A DNA stretch of 64,000 nucleotides, from contig NZ_OCMY01000002.1 of NCBI RefSeq assembly GCF_900215435.1, positions 677,573 to 741,572 on the forward strand, read 5' to 3'. Both the position numbers and the translations under genes were made by a program. This document shows positions 49,591 through 58,359 of this stretch, piece after piece (position 1 is the first letter of the stretch; each line of letters begins with the position of its first letter). This stretch comes from Candidatus Pantoea floridensis (GTDB lineage: Bacteria > Pseudomonadota > Gammaproteobacteria > Enterobacterales > Enterobacteriaceae). The notes under the pieces are model-generated. The model had not been told where the DNA came from and made no database searches. It saw only the letters and a program-made list of their open reading frames with translations.

Positions 49591-49620
49591 ATACGTCACA
49601 TTTTATGCCTGAGTAGCTGA

Positions 49621-49842
49621 ATGAGGAAAAGTGATTTAATTTCAACGAACATGAACGATTTTCATGATGATGTGTTGGGTGAGGAGAGAAGAGGCAGAAT
49701 ATGCCTCAGTCACAGCTTGCCGATAGAAAAATTCTTTAGATATTTTAAGGGGTTGTTATCAGTTTCCGCTAGCGAAGATGAAGGCTGCCGGTTTGAGCTA
49801 TGCTCGTTTTCAACACTGCAGAACTTTCATCATCAGGCATAA
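49621..49842 (+). CDS. Possible small hypothetical protein
   Basis: 73 codons from an ATG at 49621 (MRKSDLISTNMNDFHDDVLG start). No family, no convincing ribosome-binding site, moderate composition. Its only support is length, an ATG, and a position downstream of the FNR-type box. It may be spurious. Confidence 0.25.
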   Translation: MRKSDLISTNMNDFHDDVLGEERRGRICLSHSLPIEKFFRYFKGLLSVSASEDEGCRFELCSFSTLQNFHHQA

Positions 49843-49879
49843 TCGACGCTCACAGATCTGGAAGCTATGGATTCAAAAG

Positions 49880-50206
49880 CTAGTCTTTGATCATGTAAAT
49901 ATATGATTTGACAGTTAAACCATCGTTAGTCACCACGTCTACTTTAACGCGCGCATATTCATGCCCTTCAAATTCATCAAGTATCTGCCAATGGTTCGCC
50001 AGATTTTCAGAGGTGAATAAAAATCCGTCAACACGATTACCTGAATTATCCAGAATGATACCCGGATAGCCCATTTCGGCACCCCATCCTTTCTCCTGAA
50101 GAGAACCGCTCACATGTCCTTCCTGCCAGCTGCCACCGATATTTTCCAGGATATGAGCATTCGGTCGGCCCGGTCCTAATGTGCCGTAAACAAACAGACT
50201 TTCCAT
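49880..50206 (-). CDS. Gamma-glutamylcyclotransferase-like (AIG2/GGCT) protein
   Basis: 108 residues. MESLFVYGTLGPGRPNAHIL carries the YGTL hallmark that binds the substrate in the BtrG/GGCT fold. The catalytic Glu is expected in ILDEFEGHEYARVKV. MGYPGIILD and SYIYMIKD strands complete the barrel. The family cyclises gamma-glutamyl amines or peptides to 5-oxoproline; the substrate here is unknown. GAGGAAAA sits directly before the ATG. Single gene. Confidence 0.88.
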   Translation of the reverse strand: MESLFVYGTLGPGRPNAHILENIGGSWQEGHVSGSLQEKGWGAEMGYPGIILDNSGNRVDGFLFTSENLANHWQILDEFEGHEYARVKVDVVTNDGLTVKSYIYMIKD

Positions 50207-50496
50207 TTTTCCTCCATGCCAAAAGGCTCACAATAGGGTTTGTTAATCTATGATTACTCAGTATTTTTAACATAAATGAAACAAGGTTAACAACCACAGC
50301 GGAGCGACTGCTAATATCGAAAGGTAGCTGAAAGGTTTCTGGCCTACACGCCATACCACACTCACAACATATTGTTACATTATAACATGCTCATTCTTCT
50401 TGCTAGATTGAACCCATTCTCAACCTCGTCGTCTCAGCAGTGGCACGCTTTTTACAGGGAACGAATTAATCTAGTTACACTAATAATGAGGCAAAG

Positions 50497-52155
50497 ATGT
50501 TTAAACGGGGTTGGCTTGAGCAATTTTACGTACCGGGATGGGTATCGTTGTATGTCGGCATTATACTTAATATTCCTATTTTCATTCGTCGATATCATCA
50601 ACTGCAATTTGATAATATTCTGTCGGTCATCATTGAGGTTGTCGCAGCATTTTGTTTAGTGGTATTTTTAACCTTATTAATGTCATTAACCGGCAAGATA
50701 ATTTCTCGTCTATTAATGACGCTGCTGGTGATATTTTCTAGCGCAGCCAGCTATTATATGATCTTTTTCAATATTGATATTGGCTATGGGATTATTGCTG
50801 CAGTGCTGGCAACGGATTCAATTGATCTCTCAAAGGAATCCATTGGCTGGCATGTCATGCTGTGGCTAGTGGTGGTCAATATTATTCCGTTATGGCTGAT
50901 TTGGCGTGGATTACGCACCAGGTCAGTTAGCAGGATTAATAAAAAACGGTACTGGTCTTATAAAACCGTTGCCATCCTGGTTGCTGCAATGGGTTGTTGG
51001 TTACCGCTCAACCTGATGGGCAAAATGCAAAATGAGCAAGACAAACACAACAATCGCATGATGGCTAGCTATGGCGGTATCGTGGCCGGGACCTATTCTC
51101 CTTCCAATTGGTTATCAGGCGTGGGATTACTGGCTTACAGTTCATACAGCCAGGCGGAAGATAATCGAAATCTTTACGATCCAACGGATCATTACCGCTA
51201 TAACCCGCCTAAGGATGCTGACAACCTCTATATCGTATTCGTTATTGGTGAGAGCGCACGCCGCGATCATATGGGCCTTTACGGTTATGAGCGTGACAAC
51301 ACGCCTTATCTCGACCATGAAAAAAATCTGGTTCACCTGCAGGGCTATTCCTGTGACACCTCAACTAAACTTTCACTGCGCTGCATGTTTGTGCGCGAAG
51401 GCGGAGCGTCTGAAGCACCGCAGCGTACACTGAAAGAGATGAACGTATTCACGGTAATGAAGAAACAGGGCTTTTCTGAAGAGCTCTATTCTATGCAGAG
51501 TGAAGCCTGGTTCTATAACAAAGTCATGGCAGATAGCTATGCATTACGGGAATCTATTCAGGCGGAAAAACGCCATGTGGGGCAACCGGTTGATGATATG
51601 GCTTTAGTCACGGAGCTTCAGGATTCTATTCAGCGCCATCCTCAAGGCAAGCACATCATTATTCTGCATACTAAAGGATCGCACTATCTTTATACGGAAC
51701 GTTATCCCCGGGCATTTGCGCGTTATCAACCGGAGTGCCAGGGTATTGATGATGCATGCAGTACGCAGGAGATGATTAATTCGTATGACAATAGTCTTTT
51801 GTATACCGATTACTTTCTTAAGCAGACGTTTGATAGCCTGAAAGATAAAAATGCCATTGTATTTTATGCCTCCGATCATGGTGAATCGATTTCCGAGAAT
51901 CTGCATTTCCATGGCACGCCGCGTGACCATGCACCTATGGCGCAGCGTACCATTCCAATTATGGTCTGGGCTTCGGATAAATTCCTGAGTAACAAGGACA
52001 ACAAAGCCTCATTCGAACAATTAGAGCAGCTGCAAAATAATAAAACGCCAGTGTTTCACGAGAAGCTGTTCGACACTATTTTAGGATGCTCTGGCTTTAC
52101 TTCTCCCGATGGCGGCATTAACCCGGCGAGAAACTGGTGCGCCCATACGGAATAA
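50497..52155 (+). CDS. eptB: Kdo2-lipid A phosphoethanolamine 7''-transferase EptB
   Basis: Inner-membrane enzyme that adds phosphoethanolamine to the outer Kdo of LPS, changing surface charge. 552 residues: five N-terminal transmembrane helices (to about residue 180), then a periplasmic alkaline-phosphatase-fold domain. Zinc and catalytic motifs: FVIGESARRDHMGLYGYERD, CDTSTKLSLRCMF with nucleophile Thr290, LHTKGSHYLYTERYP, FYASDHGESISE and LHFHGTPRDHAP. The alignment with E. coli EptB (563 residues), including the SPDGGINPARNWC ending, is clear. AATGAGG lies six bases before the ATG. In E. coli it is controlled by sRNAs; no such site is assigned here. Confidence 0.93.
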   Translation: MFKRGWLEQFYVPGWVSLYVGIILNIPIFIRRYHQLQFDNILSVIIEVVAAFCLVVFLTLLMSLTGKIISRLLMTLLVIFSSAASYYMIFFNIDIGYGIIAAVLATDSIDLSKESIGWHVMLWLVVVNIIPLWLIWRGLRTRSVSRINKKRYWSYKTVAILVAAMGCWLPLNLMGKMQNEQDKHNNRMMASYGGIVAGTYSPSNWLSGVGLLAYSSYSQAEDNRNLYDPTDHYRYNPPKDADNLYIVFVIGESARRDHMGLYGYERDNTPYLDHEKNLVHLQGYSCDTSTKLSLRCMFVREGGASEAPQRTLKEMNVFTVMKKQGFSEELYSMQSEAWFYNKVMADSYALRESIQAEKRHVGQPVDDMALVTELQDSIQRHPQGKHIIILHTKGSHYLYTERYPRAFARYQPECQGIDDACSTQEMINSYDNSLLYTDYFLKQTFDSLKDKNAIVFYASDHGESISENLHFHGTPRDHAPMAQRTIPIMVWASDKFLSNKDNKASFEQLEQLQNNKTPVFHEKLFDTILGCSGFTSPDGGINPARNWCAHTE

Positions 52156-52294
52156 TGGCTATTAGTATATAGCGTGAATGATTGAGGGGGGAGAGTGGAT
52201 CTCATCGCTTCCCCTCCTATCGTCACCAGGCTGGCACAGCCGCGGACAATCCAGCTATAATCCCCCAAATTCTTCAACCGGTTCAGACATAACA

Positions 52295-52834
52295 ATGGCA
52301 AAACTCACCTTACAAGAGCAGATGCTCAAAGCTGGATTAGTAACCAGCAAAAAGATGGATAAAGTGCAAAGAACGGCTAAAAAGTCACGCGTTCAGGCGC
52401 GTGAGGCAAGAGCCGCGGTGGAAGAGAATAAAAAAGCCCAGCTTGAACGTGACAAGCAGCTCAGTGAGCAGCAGAAACAGGCAACGTTATCGAAAGAGTA
52501 CAAAGCTCAGGTAAAGCAGCTGATTGAAATGAATAAAATCGATATTTCTAAAGGAAATATTGGCTTTAACTTCACTGATAATAATTTAATTAAAAAAATA
52601 GACGTGGATAAGCTGACGCAATCCCAGCTGATCAACGGTCGCCTCGCCATTGCGCGTTTGGCCACCGATAATAATGGTGAGAGTGAATACGCGATTATTC
52701 CCGCGAGCGTGGCCGATAAAATTGCCCAGCGCGATGCCAATAGTATTGTCTTAAACAGCGCCCTGAGTCAGGAAGAGCAGGATGAAGACGATCCCTATGC
52801 TGATTTTAAAGTGCCTGATGATCTGATGTGGTAA
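52295..52834 (+). CDS. yaiL: DUF2058 protein YaiL
   Basis: 179-residue nucleoprotein/polynucleotide-associated protein of unknown function. MAKLTLQEQMLKAGLVTSKK, then a highly charged helix (KKSRVQAREARAAVEENKKA), then a C-terminal beta domain ending in an acidic tail (EEQDEDDPYADFKVPDD). The ATG at 52295 reproduces the N-terminus of E. coli YaiL; the 39 extra upstream codons are unrelated. Ribosome-binding site weak. Confidence 0.92.
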   Translation: MAKLTLQEQMLKAGLVTSKKMDKVQRTAKKSRVQAREARAAVEENKKAQLERDKQLSEQQKQATLSKEYKAQVKQLIEMNKIDISKGNIGFNFTDNNLIKKIDVDKLTQSQLINGRLAIARLATDNNGESEYAIIPASVADKIAQRDANSIVLNSALSQEEQDEDDPYADFKVPDDLMW

Positions 52835-52858
52835 TCCACGCTATTGAGCGTTTGGCCG

Positions 52859-53560
52859 TCAGAACGGACAGGGGCTGCATGCTTTTATCCACTCTTCACT
52901 AGCGGGATGAACAAAATGCAGCTCGCTAGCATGCAGCATCAGCCGCGGCGTCCGTTCTGTGCCAGGCAGCAGCAGACCGCCATACAGGTCACAGCCTAAA
53001 ATAGGATGGCCCAACTGCTGACAGTGAATGCGCAGCTGATGAGTGCGACCTGTTTCGGGCGTTAACGCTACGCGCGATAACGGCAGTAACGCGCCATCTT
53101 CCAACGCATGCTGAAAACGCTCAATCACGCGATAGCGCGAACGAGCGGGCTTGCCGTGGATGGGGCAAATCGACATCAGTGGAAACAACGCGGGATCTTT
53201 GGCAATCGCCGCGTCTATCACGCCGTCATTTTGTTGCAGATGCCCACACAGCAGCGCGCGGTATACCTTGGTTACGTTGCGCTGGCTAAACTGCTGGCAG
53301 AGTGCCGCGTTAATGGCTTTATTGCGGGCAACCACCATTAAGCCGGAAGTACCGAAATCCAGGCGGTGAACCAAGGTGCAGCCAGGGAAAAGCTGTACCA
53401 GCCGATGATGCACTGAATCGAGATTTTGCGGATTTTTTCCCGAGAGGCTTAGCAAACCGGCGGGTTTATCGATCAGGACCAGATGCTCATCCTGATAAAG
53501 GATCTCAATTTGCTGATGGCACGGCGGGGCAATAAAGCTATCAAAAATCGTCGACATCAT
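52859..53560 (-). CDS. RluA-family RNA pseudouridine synthase
   Basis: About 233 residues from the tandem ATGs at 53560/53557. Catalytic motif TLVHRLDFGTSGLMVVARN contains the invariant Asp of HRLDxxTSG. Other RluA-family blocks are LVLIDKPAGLLSLSGK, SVALTPETGRTHQLRIHCQQ and GHPILGCDLYGG. The catalytic domain is not preceded by an S4 domain, as in RluA and TruC. Which rRNA or tRNA uridine it modifies is not clear; it resembles RluA most. Upstream in-frame codons are not family-like. Confidence 0.9.
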   Translation of the reverse strand: MMSTIFDSFIAPPCHQQIEILYQDEHLVLIDKPAGLLSLSGKNPQNLDSVHHRLVQLFPGCTLVHRLDFGTSGLMVVARNKAINAALCQQFSQRNVTKVYRALLCGHLQQNDGVIDAAIAKDPALFPLMSICPIHGKPARSRYRVIERFQHALEDGALLPLSRVALTPETGRTHQLRIHCQQLGHPILGCDLYGGLLLPGTERTPRLMLHASELHFVHPASEEWIKACSPCPF

Positions 53561-53749
53561 GCTGCCCGGAGCGAAAGTGGGAGCGGATGATAACCAATTT
53601 TCAGCCGACGCGCGAATCTGGTCGCGCCTCGCACACGCGAAATTTATCGTCCACACTTAAAGCGAAGAGATAGTTTGTGCAGGCGTTGTGCTTTACACTG
53701 CGCGCTGAAAAAATTGCGTAGATAAACGATTAAGTAGGCGGTAACGGCG

Positions 53750-54226
53750 ATGAAAGGAACGATCACAACCTGGTTTCAGGATAAAGGTTTTGGATTTCTC
53801 AAAGATGAAAATGGTGATAACCGCTATTTCCATGTGATTAAGGTCGCTAATCCTGATCTGATTAAAAAAGATGCGTCGGTAACCTTCGAACCCACAACCA
53901 ATAACAAGGGCTTATCGGCTTATGCGGTGAAAGTCGTACCGGATAGCAAATATATCTTTATTGCCGGCGAGCGCCTGAAACTCACGTCGATAAAATCCTT
54001 CCTGGTGTATAGCGAAGAAGTGCCCGCTGATACCGGCATTGATAAAGAAAATCCCGTGCTGTCGGTGGGTATTCTGATGAATAGCATCAGGCCGAAAGCA
54101 GAGGATAAAAGTGGTGAAATGCGCTCGCTGAAAAAACTGGCGATCACCACTTTCCAGGGAACTACGTTAATATTCTCAGAAGATGAAATTGACGTAGATG
54201 CCACGGTGAAAATGCTTAAGTTCTGA
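53750..54226 (+). CDS. Cold-shock-domain protein with C-terminal extension
   Basis: 158 residues. The first roughly 65 residues are a divergent cold-shock (OB-fold) domain with RNP1-like DKGFGFLKDENG and RNP2-like RYFHVIKV, starting MKGTITTWFQ. The remaining 90 residues (YIFIAGERLKLTSIKSFLVY, then LKKLAITTFQGTTLIFSEDE) form an uncharacterised extension. It probably binds RNA or single-stranded DNA. Starts at ATG 53750 after GGCGGTAACGGCG. A dispersed repeat lies immediately downstream. Confidence 0.82.
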   Translation: MKGTITTWFQDKGFGFLKDENGDNRYFHVIKVANPDLIKKDASVTFEPTTNNKGLSAYAVKVVPDSKYIFIAGERLKLTSIKSFLVYSEEVPADTGIDKENPVLSVGILMNSIRPKAEDKSGEMRSLKKLAITTFQGTTLIFSEDEIDVDATVKMLKF

Positions 54227-54246
54227 TTTAGCCGGTTTTTATGCCA

Positions 54247-54270
54247 GGTGCGCATAAATGCGCACCCTAC
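54247..54270. repeat. Dispersed palindromic repeat, single copy
   Basis: GGTGCGCATAAATGCGCACC followed by CTAC: the same palindrome as at 2234 and 42897, between the convergent ends of the cold-shock-domain gene and the chemoreceptor gene. Confidence 0.85.
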
Positions 54271-54296
54271 AAAATCCAAAGTATTCGCGCGTTTGC

Positions 54297-55940
54297 TTAA
54301 AAACTCTGCCACTCAGCATCGTTCACCAGCGCCACGCGTGAGGGTTTAACCCGCGATGGCGCGCGCGAGGCCGCCGGCGGTTGACGGACGTCTGCCACTT
54401 CCGCGACGTGGAATTTACCCACCAGCTGATTAAGATTGCCCGCTTGTTCCTGCAGTGATTGCGAAGCGGCAGATGCCTCTTCCACCAGCGCGGCGTTCTG
54501 CTGCGTCACATCATCCATCTGATTCACCGCTTGCTGCACCTGCAAAATGCCCTGGCTCTGCTCAACGGCGGCTGCGGCAATCTCTCCCACCAGCTGGCTT
54601 ACCTGATGAATGGCATCATTCATCACGCTCATATTGCGGCCGACGTCGCTGGCCTGCGCGGCACCCGCTTCGGTCAGGCGATGTGACTCTTCAATCAAGC
54701 TTTTAATTTCGCGGGCAGCCGTGGTGGATCGCTGCGATAAATTACGCACTTCACCGGCTACAACGGCAAAACCTTTCCCATGTTCACCCGCACGCGCGGC
54801 TTCTACCGCCGCGTTCAACGCCAGAATGTTGGTCTGGAAAGCGATGCCTTCAATAATGGAAACAATCTCCGTCACCTTACGTGAGCTGCCGCGAATATTG
54901 TCCATGGTTGAAAGCATGGTGGTGAGCGATTCACTACTTTTCTCAGACAAACCACTGGCATTAGCGGCAAGCTGGCTGGCCTGATGCGTGTTATCGGCGG
55001 TCTGACGCACGGTTTCACTCAGCTCGGTCATGCTGGCGGCAGTTTGCTCCAGTGATGCGGCTTGCTGCTCGGTACGTGAAGAGAGATCTTCATTGCCCGC
55101 AGAGATCTGCACCGACGCACTGCTGACTGACTGCGACGCTTCACGCACCGATGACAGCGCGTTCGCAACGCGATCCATCAGGATGTTGAAGGAGTGCGCC
55201 ATGTTGCCCACTTCATCGCGGCGGCTTTCGTCGGCTTTCAGGGTGAGATCGAGGTTCTCGCTGGCGGTCATCATCACCTTACCCGCGGCAGACAAGCTGC
55301 GACGGATGCGTAATACGGTAAACAGGGACAGCAAACCAAATATCAATACGGTAGCGGCAACACCCGCAATGGTAGTCCACAGTACGAAGTGGAAGGTGCT
55401 GCGGTTGGTAGCACGCAGCTCATCGCCGATGGCGATATTCAACGCCAGCTGCTTTTGGTAATCCGCAATCAGCTGATGGATCGCTGCACCGATGCCGTTT
55501 TGCCCCTCAATCAGATCGAGGCTTATTTCATTTTGGTGAGCGCGCGAAGCGGCGAGAAACGCCGGTAACGTGGCGGTAACCTGTTGGATATTGCTATAAG
55601 CCAGCTCGGTTAAGCGCCGATCTTCGTCGTTGGAAATATCATTTGCCAGATAGAAATCAGTGAGCGATTTCAGTTCTGCCAGCTGTTTTTGGATCTCACC
55701 CTCAACGGCAGGCATTTTGTTGTCATCGGTCTGGCTTTTGTGTTTGTAAAGCGTGAGCGCCAGTTGATTACTGCCGTCAATCAGCTTGCCGAGATCTTTA
55801 ATCGAGGGAATGGCGTTGGTTTGCACATATTCGAAACGATCCTGGAAGCCAGAAAGCAGGGTGATGGCCAGCACCGCCTGCAGGATAATGGCGCCAAATA
55901 GCATGGAAAAGGTCAGAAACAAGCGTTGAGAGATGTTCAT
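54297..55940 (-). CDS. Methyl-accepting chemotaxis protein
   Basis: 547-residue inner-membrane chemoreceptor. TM1 at about 8-30 (LFLTFSMLFGAIILQAVLAI), a periplasmic four-helix ligand domain (about 31-188) and TM2 at about 190-212. HAMP follows (to about 265), then a cytoplasmic signalling hairpin with the conserved tip around GKGFAVVAGEVRNLSQRS. Adaptation helices flank it (Glu/Gln-rich, QAASLEQTAASMTELSETV). The C-terminus EWQSF fits the CheR/CheB-docking pentapeptide consensus (NWETF type), so it is a full-length adapting receptor of the Tsr/Tar kind. AAGGA lies eight bases before the ATG. The ligand is unknown. Confidence 0.94.
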   Translation of the reverse strand: MNISQRLFLTFSMLFGAIILQAVLAITLLSGFQDRFEYVQTNAIPSIKDLGKLIDGSNQLALTLYKHKSQTDDNKMPAVEGEIQKQLAELKSLTDFYLANDISNDEDRRLTELAYSNIQQVTATLPAFLAASRAHQNEISLDLIEGQNGIGAAIHQLIADYQKQLALNIAIGDELRATNRSTFHFVLWTTIAGVAATVLIFGLLSLFTVLRIRRSLSAAGKVMMTASENLDLTLKADESRRDEVGNMAHSFNILMDRVANALSSVREASQSVSSASVQISAGNEDLSSRTEQQAASLEQTAASMTELSETVRQTADNTHQASQLAANASGLSEKSSESLTTMLSTMDNIRGSSRKVTEIVSIIEGIAFQTNILALNAAVEAARAGEHGKGFAVVAGEVRNLSQRSTTAAREIKSLIEESHRLTEAGAAQASDVGRNMSVMNDAIHQVSQLVGEIAAAAVEQSQGILQVQQAVNQMDDVTQQNAALVEEASAASQSLQEQAGNLNQLVGKFHVAEVADVRQPPAASRAPSRVKPSRVALVNDAEWQSF

Positions 55941-56005
55941 CTTATTATCCTTAATCTAAAAGCATCCCTGTGGATGCCGCGCAGGGAAGAGGGGCAGATT
56001 AATAA

Positions 56006-56032
56006 CCATCGGCAGATTAAGGAATTTAGTTA
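56006..56032 (-). promoter_or_regulatory. Candidate sigma-28 promoter for the chemoreceptor
   Basis: On the minus strand, TAAC, 15 bp, GCCGATGG approximates the FliA consensus TAAA-N15-GCCGATAA, about 65 bp upstream of the MCP start. Weaker than the fliD example but in the expected place for a class 3 chemotaxis gene. Confidence 0.55.
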
Positions 56033-56063
56033 ATTTATTTTTATCAGCGGGTGAATTTTCGTC

Positions 56064-56250
56064 GAGGGCGCATTTATGCGCTTCTGGAAAGAGGTCACCA
56101 TAAATGGCGACCTTACGCGATGTTGTAGGGTGCGCATTTATGCGCACCAGGGAAGAGACCGCCATAAATGGCGACCTTACGCGATGTTGTAGGGTGCGCA
56201 TTTATGCGCACCAGGGAAGAGATCGCCATAAATGGCGACCCTGCGCGATT
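56064..56250. repeat. 64-bp tandem repeat of the dispersed palindrome family
   Basis: The unit (CCATAAATGGCGACC, CTTACGCGATGTTG, TAGGGTGCGCATTTATGC, GCACCAGGGAAGAGA) repeats with a 64-bp period: ATAAATGGCGACC occurs at about 56100, 56164 and 56228, preceded by a degenerate GCGCATTTATGCGC at 56068-56081. The last copy abuts the glgX stop codon. Same palindromes as at 2.3 kb but in a different arrangement. Confidence 0.92.
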
Positions 56251-58324
56251 ATGGTCTGCGGAACAGCGCCATACTGCGTCCTTCCAGTTCGAAATCCTTC
56301 TCTTTGGTAATCACCAGGCCCTTTTCAACGTTGTCGGACGTGCTGAGTTCCAGCACCCAGCCGCCTTCGCCGAACTGGGGAATGCGGAACGGCACGTTGC
56401 CTTCGTAAGGGTTAAACAGCATCAGCACGTCGTGCCAAATGCCTTCTTCCGGTTGCAGATCTGGCCGGCCAAGATAAACCCCGAGCGTGGTGCCATCATC
56501 CCATTGGTCGGCCTGCTGGAACCCGCCGCCGGCGTTAAACCATTTGATATCCATCCCGTCGCGCCAGCTTTCGCGACGCAGCAGCGGCTGTTTGGCGCGG
56601 AGCGCCAGCACCTGACGCGTGAAATCGCGCAGCGCATCGGCGGAAGGCGGCAGATTCTCCCAATGAAGCCAGGAGATTTCGCTGTCCTGACAATAGCCAT
56701 TGTTGTTGCCGAGCTGACTGCGGCCAAACTCATCGCCCGCCAGCAGCATGGGCGTACCGTGTGAAAACAGCAGCGTCGCCAGGAAGTTACGCTTTTGCCG
56801 CTCACGCACCGCGTTGATACCTTCATCATCGGTTGGGCCTTCAGCGCCATAATTGTACGAACGGTTCTCGTTGTGACCGTCGTTATTATCTTCGCCGTTG
56901 GCTTCGTTGTGCTTCTCGTTGTATGAAACCAGGTCGTTCAGCGTGAAGCCATCGTGAGCGGTGAGGAAGTTAATGCTGGCCCACGGACGGCGACCGCGCT
57001 GATCGTAGAGATCGCCGGAACCCAGCAGGCGCGCAGCAAAATCATTGGTGACCATGTCACCTTTCCAGTATTCACGCACCGTATCGCGATACTTATCGTT
57101 CCACTCAGCCCAACCCGGCGGGAAGCCGCCAACCTGATAACCACCCGGGCCGATATCCCACGGCTCGCCAATCAGTTTCAATTTGGAAAGCACCGGGTCT
57201 TGCATAATGGCGTCGAAAAAGCCGCCGCGCTGATCAAAACCTTCGGGTTCACGTCCCAGCACGGTACCAAGATCGAAGCGGAAACCGTCAACGTGCATGG
57301 ATTCGGCCCAGTAGCGCAGCGAATCCAGAATCATTTGCAGCACGCGCGGATGCGAAGTATTGACGGTATTGCCGGTGCCGGTGTCATTGATGTAGTAGCG
57401 ATGCTGGTCCGGCAGCGTGCGGTAGTAGGAGTAGTTATCGATGCCTTTAAACGACAGGGTTGGCCCCAGTTCATTCCCTTCAGCCGTGTGGTTGTACACC
57501 ACGTCCAGAATCACTTCGATGCCGGCATCGTGGAAGGCGCGTACCATGTCACGGAAGCCCTGAATACCGCGCGGACCAAAATAACGCGTGGCCGGAGCAA
57601 AAAAGGCCAGCGTGTTATAGCCCCAGAAGTTTTTCAGGCCGCGATCCAGCAAATGCTGATCGTCCGGGAAACCGTGCACCGGCAGCAGTTCAACCGTGGT
57701 CACGCCCAGGCTTTTGATGTAATCCACCGATGCCTGATTGCTTAAGCCGTCGTAGGTACCGCGCATCTCGGCGGGAACCGCAGGATTAAGCTGGCTAAAC
57801 CCTTTAACGTGCGCTTCGTAGATGACCGTTTTCGACCACGGTATGTTCGGTCGGTTGGCGTCCTGCCAGTCAAATTCGTTGGGATCGATCACGCGACATT
57901 TCGGCGTGAACGGCGCGCTATCACGCGTATCAAAACTTAAATCTTTATCTTCATGCAGCAAATCATAAGCGAAGTGTGATTCATCCCACTGCAGTTCTCC
58001 CGCCAGTTCGCGCGCATAGGGATCGAGCAGCAGTTTGTTGGGATTAAAGCGATGGCCATTTTCCGGCTCGTACGGGCCATGCACGCGATAACCGTACAGC
58101 GCACCCGGCTGCAAACCGGGAATATAGCCATGCCACACTTCATGGGTGTATTCAGGGAGATCGAAGCGGGCAATTTCATTCTCACCGCTTTCATCGTACA
58201 AGCAGAGTTCCACGCGCTCTGCGCAGGCCGAAAAGAGGGCAAAATTCACCCCCTCGCCATCAAAGTTAGCGCCAAGCACTTGTCCCGAACCTGCTGTAAT
58301 TTCTGTAGGCTTACCATTTTCCAT
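56249..58324 (-). CDS. glgX: Glycogen debranching enzyme GlgX/TreX (isoamylase type)
   Basis: GH13 debranching enzyme that cleaves alpha-1,6 branches of glycogen and limit dextrins. 691 residues with an N-terminal CBM48 (GANFDGEGVNFALFSACAER) and a GH13 barrel: VILDVVYNHTAEGN, GFRFDLGTVLGRE (nucleophile Asp), KLIGEPWDIGPGGYQVG (acid/base Glu) and NFLTAHDGFTLNDLV (third Asp). ATG 58324 has GAGGGA seven bases upstream; an earlier ATG at 58360 lacks one. Last gene of treZ-treY-glgX, supplying linear maltodextrins to TreY. It may act with MalP/MalQ at the other end of the window. Confidence 0.94.
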   Translation of the reverse strand: MENGKPTEITAGSGQVLGANFDGEGVNFALFSACAERVELCLYDESGENEIARFDLPEYTHEVWHGYIPGLQPGALYGYRVHGPYEPENGHRFNPNKLLLDPYARELAGELQWDESHFAYDLLHEDKDLSFDTRDSAPFTPKCRVIDPNEFDWQDANRPNIPWSKTVIYEAHVKGFSQLNPAVPAEMRGTYDGLSNQASVDYIKSLGVTTVELLPVHGFPDDQHLLDRGLKNFWGYNTLAFFAPATRYFGPRGIQGFRDMVRAFHDAGIEVILDVVYNHTAEGNELGPTLSFKGIDNYSYYRTLPDQHRYYINDTGTGNTVNTSHPRVLQMILDSLRYWAESMHVDGFRFDLGTVLGREPEGFDQRGGFFDAIMQDPVLSKLKLIGEPWDIGPGGYQVGGFPPGWAEWNDKYRDTVREYWKGDMVTNDFAARLLGSGDLYDQRGRRPWASINFLTAHDGFTLNDLVSYNEKHNEANGEDNNDGHNENRSYNYGAEGPTDDEGINAVRERQKRNFLATLLFSHGTPMLLAGDEFGRSQLGNNNGYCQDSEISWLHWENLPPSADALRDFTRQVLALRAKQPLLRRESWRDGMDIKWFNAGGGFQQADQWDDGTTLGVYLGRPDLQPEEGIWHDVLMLFNPYEGNVPFRIPQFGEGGWVLELSTSDNVEKGLVITKEKDFELEGRSMALFRRP

Positions 58325-58359
58325 CTTTATTCCCTCAAACAGCGTTAACAGGCAATGCA

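Noticed and set aside
56954..57745. 263-codon frame antisense to glgX
   Set aside because: Shadow of a conserved gene on the opposite strand; codon pattern follows glgX.
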